DNA from: an uncultured Chloroflexales bacterium
GTDB taxonomy: Bacteria > Chloroflexota > Chloroflexia > Chloroflexales > Chloroflexaceae
NCBI GenBank assembly: GCA_937967405.1
Contig: CALCJV010000073.1
Span: 1 to 48,045 of the forward strand
Length of the DNA stretch: 48,045 nt
Direction: 5' to 3'
Shown piece after piece: positions 42,217 to 48,045 of the stretch; the first letter of the stretch is position 1, and the number at the start of each line of letters is the position of its first letter. The notes under the pieces are model-generated. The model was given only the letters and a program-made list of their open reading frames with translations. It did no database searches and had not been told where the DNA came from. The position numbers were made by a program, and so were the translations under genes.

Positions 42217-43213
42217 GCTGCACCCCCACGTTGCCCGTTTACAGGGGCTACGGGTGCTGGTGGTGGGTGACTTGACATTGGATGAATATCTGTTTGGTCG
42301 TCCGATGCGCCTCTCGCGGGAGGCTCCGATTCCGGTGCTAGAGCTAGAGCAGCGCACCTGTATCTTGGGTGGAGCGGCCAATCCCGCCCGCAACATTGTG
42401 GCACTGGGTAGTACGGCAGTGCCTATCGGGGTAGTGGGCGCAGATGCACAGGGGCAGCAGCTGTGTGATCTATTTGCGGCGGCCCAGATCAGCACGGCCC
42501 AGATCATCGTTGCCCCTGATCGCTCTACCACCGTCAAAACACGTATCCTCGCGCACGAAGCCCCACGCTTGCCACAGCAGGTTGCCCGCCTCGATCAGCT
42601 GACCCGCCGCCCGCTTACGCCCGCCCTGCTTAAGCAGATCGAGGTTGCGCTCGCCGCTCAGGTTCCGCATGTGGATGCTGTGCTCTGTTCAGATTATCAG
42701 TTAGGGATGTTGATTGATCCGGTGGTTGCCCAAATCCGCCAACTGTGCCAGCAGCATGGGGTTTTGCTCACCGTTGATGCACAAGGCAATGCGCTTGCGT
42801 ATCAAGGCGTGGATCTGTTTCGCTGCAACGACCGCGAAGCCGCCGCCACGCTCCAGCGCAGCTTGCAGCACGAGGGCGATTTCCGCGCCGCGCTCCCTGA
42901 TCTGCTGGAGCTTTTGAGGGCCCGATTGGTGATTGTAACGCGAGGGCCAGAGGGGCTTTCGATGCAAGGACAGGATGTGCCCTATACCCACCTACCAGCT
43001 TCACAGGTGAGTGAGGTCTACGATACAACTGGGGCCGGTGATACCTTCATTGCTGTAGCGACCTTAGGCTTGGCGGGGGGCTTGTCCGCACGTGCGGCGG
43101 CGCAGCTGGCCAATCTTGCCGCAGGGCGGGTGGTTCGCAAACTGGGTAACATTGTGGTGACACCGGAAGAACTCTCGTATACTATGCAGTTGCTGCATTC
43201 TGCAAATCGGTGA
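42197..43213 (+). CDS. PfkB-family sugar kinase, RfaE/HldE-domain-like
   Basis: 338 residues if started at TTG 42197 (AAGGGA lies 7 bases upstream); an ATG at 42155 is an alternative. The ribokinase fold begins with LRVLVVGDLTLDEYLFG, followed by SREAPIPVLELEQRTCILGGAANPARNIVALG, which is characteristic of the heptose-7-phosphate kinase domain of RfaE/HldE. The catalytic GAGDTF motif (DTTGAGDTFIAVA) with its base Asp is intact. There is no fused nucleotidyltransferase domain. Substrate may be a heptose phosphate or another sugar phosphate. It overlaps the aminotransferase by about 20 bp at its start and the STAS gene by 32 bp at its end. Confidence 0.82.
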   Translation: MLPPSSELHPHVARLQGLRVLVVGDLTLDEYLFGRPMRLSREAPIPVLELEQRTCILGGAANPARNIVALGSTAVPIGVVGADAQGQQLCDLFAAAQISTAQIIVAPDRSTTVKTRILAHEAPRLPQQVARLDQLTRRPLTPALLKQIEVALAAQVPHVDAVLCSDYQLGMLIDPVVAQIRQLCQQHGVLLTVDAQGNALAYQGVDLFRCNDREAAATLQRSLQHEGDFRAALPDLLELLRARLVIVTRGPEGLSMQGQDVPYTHLPASQVSEVYDTTGAGDTFIAVATLGLAGGLSARAAAQLANLAAGRVVRKLGNIVVTPEELSYTMQLLHSANR

Positions 43214-43547
43214 GTGCTTCCTGTTCATCTTGATATATCTTGGCGTACTGCGATAGCCCAACCATACGGAAAATCTTTTGGAAGTGGGGCGATAAACCGC
43301 TAAACGCGAGCTTCTGATCATTGCGGGTGACTTCAGTGACAATCCCGATCAAGATGGCAATGCCAGCACTATTGATGTAATCATTCTGGCGAAAGTTGAG
43401 CAGAATCTGCTGTGCGCCATTCTGCGACATCTCCTGATAGGCAGCGTTGATCTTCGCTTCCGCAAAGGTCGTAACATCGCCCACCAGATCAATCACTGCA
43501 ATATTGCCGATGACGCGGGTACTCACTTTCAGTTCATCTTCCAGCAT
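43182..43547 (-). CDS. STAS-domain anti-sigma factor antagonist
   Basis: 121 residues from the ATG at 43547, GGAGGAG 5 bases upstream. A single STAS domain of the SpoIIAA/RsbV type: IGNIAVIDLVGDVTTFAEAKI and the phosphorylation site YINSAGIAIL, where S60 would be phosphorylated by the partner kinase. FSGLSPHFQKIFRMVGLSQY is the conserved end. When dephosphorylated it binds the anti-sigma kinase and frees the target. It stands downstream of two HATPase genes on the same strand. Its last 32 bases overlap the end of the PfkB gene tail to tail. Confidence 0.93.
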   Translation of the reverse strand: MLEDELKVSTRVIGNIAVIDLVGDVTTFAEAKINAAYQEMSQNGAQQILLNFRQNDYINSAGIAILIGIVTEVTRNDQKLAFSGLSPHFQKIFRMVGLSQYAKIYQDEQEALTDLQNAATA

Positions 43548-43565
43548 GCTGCTCCTCCAAACGAT

Positions 43566-43614
43566 CAGATGTGCCGACATCAGTTCAAGTAAGCTCTTTT
43601 AGAGGCACAATCTG
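43566..43614 (-). repeat. Inverted repeat between HATPase and STAS genes
   Basis: CAGATGTGCC (43566-43575) pairs with GGCACAATCTG (43604-43614) with one bulged base, loop 28 bases. It occupies the 100-bp gap of the partner-switch cassette and may uncouple expression of the STAS gene from the kinases. Confidence 0.45.
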
Positions 43615-43647
43615 ACTGCTGCGTGTATTGCGGACAAGGTACAGGAC

Positions 43648-44112
43648 TTACGGCTGGGCAACCTCACATTGATACCAGATTAGGCGCACCGTGTTGCCGG
43701 GCGCAGCTGACGGCTCGACAAGAAACTCATCGGCAAGGGCTGCCATCAACATTATGCCCATTCCACGCAGTGAAGCTGCTCCGGCGAGCTTCTCTTCTAT
43801 CGTCTTCGGCTCGGTGATGGTTCCGAAGGGTTTTGTGCCCGTGTCACTCACCTCCACTGTAAAACGATGTCCGTCATAGCTGCTCGTAATATGAACGGGC
43901 AAATCTGGTTGGAGTTGGTTGCCATGCTCAATTGCATTAATGCAGGCTTCACTGACTGCGGTCTTGAGGTCTTCGATACGGGCTTGATCAAACCCAATAA
44001 AATGGGCAAAGGTGGCCACTGCTCCGCGAGCAACGATCTCGTAGCCGAGAATACTTGGAACAACGAGTTCGATGGATGTTTTCCCATTGTGCATTAGGCT
44101 TGCCTGTTCCAT
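43648..44112 (-). CDS. RsbW-like anti-sigma factor / serine kinase
   Basis: 154 residues (ATG 44094 would trim six). A GHKL ATPase fold: the N box is DLKTAVSEACINAIEHGNQ, the G1 region is VEVSDTGTKPF, and the later GMGIMLMAALADEF forms the lid side. This is the RsbW/SpoIIAB class, which binds a sigma factor or other partner and phosphorylates a STAS protein. It lies between a second HATPase gene (27 bp upstream) and the STAS gene. No sigma factor gene is adjacent, so the controlled output is unknown. Confidence 0.88.
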   Translation of the reverse strand: MEQASLMHNGKTSIELVVPSILGYEIVARGAVATFAHFIGFDQARIEDLKTAVSEACINAIEHGNQLQPDLPVHITSSYDGHRFTVEVSDTGTKPFGTITEPKTIEEKLAGAASLRGMGIMLMAALADEFLVEPSAAPGNTVRLIWYQCEVAQP

Positions 44113-44139
44113 ACGTGTACCAGCACAGCGGTGTATAGT

Positions 44140-44598
44140 TTAGCGTTCAAGGTGGATCACCATGCGGACTTGGTTGCCCCCACTAGGGGCTGTGGTGAAC
44201 TCCACTTCATCCATCAATTCTTGGATCAGCCAGATGCCCCAGCCACCTTTATCATCACGCTTCATGGCTTCACTAATCTGGGGCACACGGTTGACATAGG
44301 CTGCGTCAATGGCTTTGTGCCCTTGATCAGTGACACTGACAATCAGCTCATCGCCCCGTACTGTAAGCAGGACAACCACTTTCATGGCTTCATTATGCTG
44401 ATTGCCGTGCTCGATAGCGTTCGTTACGGCTTCACTCACAGCAGTTTTCAGGGCAGCAACACGATCCGTTTCAAACCCCATCCGGCTCGCCAGCGAAGCG
44501 GCAGCATCCATTGCTACGCGCTCATAGCCGAGCCTGCTCGGCAAGCGTAATTCAATCATCTTCTCGCTCGGCTTTGATCGTTTCGTGTCGTCACTCAT
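44140..44598 (-). CDS. RsbW-like anti-sigma factor / serine kinase (second)
   Basis: 152 residues. N box ALKTAVSEAVTNAIEHGNQ, G1 VSVTDQGHKAID and GGWGIWLIQELMDEVEF, again GHKL type. It shares the N-box block with the neighbouring protein but differs elsewhere, with DQG instead of DTG, so it is an old duplicate rather than a recent copy. It leads the three-gene cassette. Two kinases with one STAS protein suggests competition for the antagonist or a heteromeric switch. Confidence 0.88.
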   Translation of the reverse strand: MSDDTKRSKPSEKMIELRLPSRLGYERVAMDAAASLASRMGFETDRVAALKTAVSEAVTNAIEHGNQHNEAMKVVVLLTVRGDELIVSVTDQGHKAIDAAYVNRVPQISEAMKRDDKGGWGIWLIQELMDEVEFTTAPSGGNQVRMVIHLER

Positions 44599-44676
44599 AC
44601 GTGTGTTATCTACCCTTATTTAGACACTGCTTGCAGTCGGATGTGTGTGTATCTGTTAACAATGCCCCACCTTTGT

Positions 44677-44706
44677 ATAATAGCATAGTTTAGGTTTCTC
44701 TGACAA
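44677..44706 (-). promoter_or_regulatory. Candidate promoter of the partner-switch cassette
   Basis: Minus-strand TTGTCA (44706-44701), 18-base spacer, TATTAT (44682-44677) with a TGC extension. The leader to 44598 is about 70 bases. The plus-strand TATAAT in the same place faces no gene. Confidence 0.5.
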
Positions 44707-44748
44707 GCTACGGTTCTGGCATGTTTGGCCGCACAACGCACCTGTTTC

Positions 44749-46302
44749 TTATAACGGAATATTGCCATGCTTTCGGGCCGGCAGGCTCTGGCGTTTGGTG
44801 CGTGCAATCCGCAGTGCTTTAATCAACGCGGCGCGGGTCTCTTGCGGCTCGATCACCGCATCAATGTAGCCGCGCTCGGCAGCAACGTAAGGATTGGCAA
44901 AGCGTTGCTGATAATCGCTGGACAGTTCGGCGAGGCGCACGGTGGGATCGTCTGCTTCGGCTAGCTCCTTGCGGAAGATGATCCGCACGGCCGCATCCAC
45001 CCCCATCACTGCGATCTCGGCCGTAGGCCAAGCAAAGTTGAAGTCGGCCCGAATGTGCTTGCTGGCCATCACATCATACGCACCACCGTAGGCTTTGCGC
45101 GTAATCACAGTGAGCTTAGGCACGGTGGCTTCGCAGTAGGCAAAGAGGAGTTTCGCGCCGTGCCGGATGATCCCGCCGTACTCTTGCTGGGTGCCGGGCA
45201 GGAACCCGGGCACATCCACGAAGGTCACGAGTGGGATGTTGAAGGCATCACAGAAGCGCACAAAGCGAGCGGCTTTGATGGAGCTGTCTATGTCGAGCGT
45301 GCCCGCCATGTGCATGGGTTGGTTGGCTACAACTCCCACCGAGAAGCCATCGAGTCGTGCAAAGCCGATGATGATGTTGCGGGCCCAATACTCCTGCACT
45401 TCAAAGAAGAAGTTATCATCTACAACGGTTTCAATGATCTGCTTCATGTCGTAGGGGCGGCGGGCACTATCGGGAATGATCGTTTGCAGGCTCACGTCGG
45501 CGCGGTCAGGGTCGTCGCTTGGTGCGAGGTAGGGCGGGTCATCCATGTTATTGGAAGGGATGAACGACAGCAGCGTGCGGAGTTGCTCAAAGCTGGCTTC
45601 TTCACTATCGGCGGCAAAGTGGGCTACCCCACTGCGGCTGTTATGCACCATTGCGCCGCCGAGTTCCTCGTAGCCAACTTCCTCGCCGGTGACGGTGCGG
45701 ATGACATCCGGACCTGTGATGTACATCTGCCCAATGCCTTTGACCATCAGAATGAAGTCGGTCATCACCGGCGAATAGACTGCCCCACCTGCACAGGGGC
45801 CCGCGATCAGCGATAGTTGCGGGATTACGCCACTACTGATGACGTTGCGATAAAAGATTTCGGCATAGCCGCCCAGCGAAACTACACCCTCTTGGATTCG
45901 TGCGCCACCGCTATCGTTGATGCCGATACAAGGCACACCCATGCGGAGGGCAAGGTCCATCACTTTGCAAATCTTCTCGGCAAAAACCTCGCCCAGCGAG
46001 CCGCCAAAGACAGTGAAGTCTTGGGCGAAGATGCATACTGGGCGGCCATCAATAGTGCCGTGCCCAGTGATGACCCCATCGCCCATCGGCTTGCGTTTTT
46101 CCATCCCGAAGGCACTGGTGCGATGCACGGCAAAGGCATCCAATTCCACAAACGAATCTGGATCAAGCAGAGCTAGTATGCGCTCGCGGGCGGTCATTTT
46201 GCCACGTTGATGTTGTTTGTCAATGGCATTGACATCGCCCGTGTAGAGTCGCTCACGGCGATGGCGCAATTCCTCAATTTTGTCAGCAGTAGTCTGTGTC
46301 AT
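44749..46302 (-). CDS. pccB: Acyl-CoA carboxyltransferase (propionyl-CoA carboxylase beta)
   Basis: 517 residues from the ATG at 46302 ([20 protein letters not shown]), which matches the usual N terminus of PccB-type proteins. Two crotonase-like halves: the first has [20 protein letters not shown] and [20 protein letters not shown], the second [21 protein letters not shown] and [31 protein letters not shown] forms the oxyanion region. It transfers CO2 from carboxybiotin to propionyl- or acetyl-CoA. The biotin carboxylase and carrier genes are not in the window. In Chloroflexus-type autotrophy such enzymes serve the 3-hydroxypropionate cycle; whether that applies here is inference. Confidence 0.93.
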   Translation of the reverse strand: MTQTTADKIEELRHRRERLYTGDVNAIDKQHQRGKMTARERILALLDPDSFVELDAFAVHRTSAFGMEKRKPMGDGVITGHGTIDGRPVCIFAQDFTVFGGSLGEVFAEKICKVMDLALRMGVPCIGINDSGGARIQEGVVSLGGYAEIFYRNVISSGVIPQLSLIAGPCAGGAVYSPVMTDFILMVKGIGQMYITGPDVIRTVTGEEVGYEELGGAMVHNSRSGVAHFAADSEEASFEQLRTLLSFIPSNNMDDPPYLAPSDDPDRADVSLQTIIPDSARRPYDMKQIIETVVDDNFFFEVQEYWARNIIIGFARLDGFSVGVVANQPMHMAGTLDIDSSIKAARFVRFCDAFNIPLVTFVDVPGFLPGTQQEYGGIIRHGAKLLFAYCEATVPKLTVITRKAYGGAYDVMASKHIRADFNFAWPTAEIAVMGVDAAVRIIFRKELAEADDPTVRLAELSSDYQQRFANPYVAAERGYIDAVIEPQETRAALIKALRIARTKRQSLPARKHGNIPL

Positions 46303-46433
46303 GTGGTGTAATCCATTTCTTTTCTTCATTGAAAACGACCAGTGCCAAGCATATGTGGCACGGTGGTCAATTGGTAAAGGTAGCATCTCGTTTGGTTTGC
46401 GTCGAGGAACTGTATCTGCTGTGCTTGCGACGT

Positions 46434-46442
46434 AGTATACCA
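46434..46442 (-). promoter_or_regulatory. Extended -10 promoter of the carboxyltransferase
   Basis: Minus-strand TGGTATACT, 132 bases before the ATG at 46302; no -35. Confidence 0.5.
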
Positions 46443-46478
46443 TAGGTACAAGGTTCGGATGCGCGAGCTGATTTGAGG

Positions 46479-46503
46479 AGAGACGTGCCAATGACACGCC
46501 TCT
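46479..46503 (-). terminator. Hairpin after the lamin-tail protein gene
   Basis: AGAGACGTG (46479-46487) pairs with CACGCCTCT (46495-46503) with one wobble or mismatch, 7-base loop, 18 bases after the stop at 46521. No T-tract follows. Confidence 0.4.
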
Positions 46504-46520
46504 GCTCTCGGTTATCCCGC

Positions 46521-48044
46521 TCACTCCTCATCTGGCGGCTCAGGCGATGGGGTGCGGAAGGCAAGTGCGCCATACAACATTGCCCCTCCACCACCCAATA
46601 CCATCACGATGGCAAGGAGCCACAGTGGCTCGCGGTGAGGCGTGGGGGCAAGGGTGGGTGGTGGGGGCGGGGCTGGCGTTGCGCTTGCTTCTGGTAAGGC
46701 GGTAGCAAGCCCTACTCCGTGATACGTATATGGTCGCCCAACGCTGCCTGTGTAGAGCTGGCTGCTCCGGCCAGTCGGGGCAAGTGGGGGCGCGGCAAGC
46801 TGGACGGGTGGTGCGGCAACCACCACTGGTGCAGGGACGGTTGCAGTGGCGGGCGCAATGCGGGCAGGGGATGCTCCCGTCACAGGTGTGGCGGGTGGCG
46901 GCGGGCTAATCTGGACGGGTGCGGCGGGGGCGGGTGCGGCGGGGGCGCTAGAGCCATTGGCGGGTGGCGGCGGGCTAATCTGGACGGGTGCGACGGGGGC
47001 GGGTGCAGGCGGCAGATTGGGCCCACCCGGCGAGGGCGGGTAGTCGTTGCGCCAGAGGGGTGCGCCATCCCATGTGCGGGCGTAGGTTGCGTCGGTTTGG
47101 GGCTTGCTGTAGTGCACCTGATCCACGCTGCGCCCGACCCCATCGAGCAGCATCAGCAGGGCATCATCGGGCAATACGCCCGGCGCACACTCGATCACAT
47201 GATACCCCCCAGCCGGGAGGCGTAGGGCAGGCAGCGCAATCCTGCGCGTTGTATCGCCACTTTCGCGCCGGATGGTCCAGCCCTCCATCAATACAGCTTC
47301 AGCGTGCGGATTGTAGAGTTCAAGCCACTCTGTACCAAGTGGCTGCACTTCATTGATCATGATCTGGCGCAGGGTGGGCGTGGCACTCGGCACAGGGGTG
47401 ACGGTGTGGGTCGGCACACGCACGGGCGTTTGCGAGGGTACGGGCGTGGGCGTGGGCGATGGGGTATGGGTCGGTGGGAGCGTAGTGGCACTTGGTAGGG
47501 GCGGGAAGGTAGGCGTAGGCTTGGGCAGATTGGGCGCACCCGGTGAAGGCGGGTAATCGCTGCGCCATGTAGGTGCGCCATCGTTCGCACGGGCATAGAC
47601 GGCTTCATCCGGTAGAGCAGGATACGTGACCCAATCTATCTCGCGCTGCATGGGGTCATACAGCGTAACTAGCCCGCCAGCATTCGGCAGGGTTGCGGCG
47701 GGCAGTTCGATGACAAGATAGGCATACGCCGCAATTGTGCTAGCGGGCAGGGTGATTGTGCGCTGTGGGCCACCACCGACGCTGGTGCGCCGAATTTGCC
47801 AGCCCTGTGCTAGGTTCAGCGGAGTGCTATGCGGATTGTAGAGTTCGAGCCACTCGTTCCCCGTTGGGCTAAGCTCATTGATGAACAGAACAACCAGCGC
47901 AGGGGTGGCACTCGGCACAGGTGTGACGGTGTGGGTGGATAGACTGACAGGCTCCAGTGTGGCTAGCGCAGTTGATCTGGAAGTGGCGGTCTGTGGTAAA
48001 ACAATTGCTGGGGTGCGGGTGTCGGTTGGGGTGCGGGTGGGCAC
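46521..48044 (-). CDS. Lamin-tail-domain surface protein, N-terminally incomplete
   Basis: 507 residues are visible; the frame runs off the right edge, so the start is missing. Two lamin-tail (LTD) domains occur at about 50-160 and 225-330, each starting INE(L/V)[14 protein letters not shown] and containing the GW(Q/T)IRR strand, and each ending with the same YPPSPG block. They are joined by Thr/Pro-rich linkers in which [11 protein letters not shown] is repeated. A Pro/Ala-rich stalk (QISPPPP units) leads to one C-terminal membrane helix ([23 protein letters not shown]) and a short acidic tail. It is probably displayed outside the cell. LTD domains are often on surface proteins; the ligand is unknown. 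Confidence 0.88.
   Translation of the reverse strand: MPTRTPTDTRTPAIVLPQTATSRSTALATLEPVSLSTHTVTPVPSATPALVVLFINELSPTGNEWLELYNPHSTPLNLAQGWQIRRTSVGGGPQRTITLPASTIAAYAYLVIELPAATLPNAGGLVTLYDPMQREIDWVTYPALPDEAVYARANDGAPTWRSDYPPSPGAPNLPKPTPTFPPLPSATTLPPTHTPSPTPTPVPSQTPVRVPTHTVTPVPSATPTLRQIMINEVQPLGTEWLELYNPHAEAVLMEGWTIRRESGDTTRRIALPALRLPAGGYHVIECAPGVLPDDALLMLLDGVGRSVDQVHYSKPQTDATYARTWDGAPLWRNDYPPSPGGPNLPPAPAPVAPVQISPPPPANGSSAPAAPAPAAPVQISPPPPATPVTGASPARIAPATATVPAPVVVAAPPVQLAAPPLAPTGRSSQLYTGSVGRPYTYHGVGLATALPEASATPAPPPPPTLAPTPHREPLWLLAIVMVLGGGGAMLYGALAFRTPSPEPPDEE
46891..47006. repeat. 47-bp direct repeat within the lamin-tail gene
   Basis: 46891-46937 and 46960-47006 are identical except for one base, 69 bp apart, in frame. 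They encode the [11 protein letters not shown] stalk units. Slippage would change stalk length without breaking the frame. Confidence 0.9.
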
Positions 48045-48045
48045 G

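Noticed and set aside
44674-44681. Plus-strand TATAAT upstream of 44749
   Set aside because: No plus-strand gene follows; the same bases read better as part of the minus-strand cassette promoter.

Overview
The window is about 48 kb of a GC-rich bacterial chromosome. The gene content fits a Chloroflexota (Chloroflexia-type) bacterium: paired zinc-ribbon PP2C phosphatases, a Pro/Thr-rich lamin-tail-domain protein, small glycine-rich RRM proteins, sugar ABC transport and partner-switch regulators in one neighbourhood. The taxonomic call is an inference from protein character. No tRNA, rRNA, CRISPR array, insertion sequence or phage gene was seen, and the genes look intact. A recurring promoter form, an extended -10 box TG(G/C)TAYANT usually without a good -35, lies upstream of many genes on both strands.

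Layout. 1-8003 is almost entirely minus strand: two zinc-ribbon PP2C phosphatases (one with a degenerate kinase-like middle), a ConA-like protein, a DrrAB-type ABC exporter, a glutaryl-CoA-dehydrogenase-like acyl-CoA dehydrogenase and a MaoC hydratase, after the tail of an unidentified plus-strand gene. 8211-18980 is plus strand: XRE-cupin regulator, AI-2E permease, VWA protein, an AAA ATPase translationally coupled to a PIN-like nuclease, then a DUF2207 / membrane zinc-ribbon / helical / SPFH cluster resembling the Bacillus ydjGHI membrane-stress module, then cdsA. 19063-20442 holds two paralogous RRM proteins (minus) with long conserved leaders and strong terminators.

20754-29804 (plus) holds a CBS-pair/zinc-ribbon protein, the pyruvate-dehydrogenase-type E1alpha, E1beta and E2 genes, a stand-alone FHA-OmpR-type DNA-binding fusion overlapping aroA, and lon. 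29849-34141 holds a polytopic membrane protein divergent from a MarR regulator, small unknown proteins, rnhB, a methyltransferase and rplS. 34229-39313 is a sugar ABC transporter split into a minus-strand binding protein/permease operon and a divergent plus-strand ATPase. 39540-43213 holds a branched-chain-amino-acid-type binding protein, an aminotransferase and a PfkB/RfaE-type kinase. 43182-44598 is a partner-switch cassette (STAS protein plus two HATPase proteins). 44749-46302 is a propionyl-CoA-carboxylase-type carboxyltransferase. The window ends inside a lamin-tail-domain surface protein.

The strongest candidates for undescribed biology are the DUF2207-SPFH cluster, in which an uncharacterised helical protein occupies the place of PspA, and the GTGA-coupled ATPase-PIN pair. 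The duplicated structured leaders of the RRM genes, the pseudokinase-PP2C fusion and the FHA-OmpR fusion with helical-turn-spaced direct repeats before its start are secondary leads.
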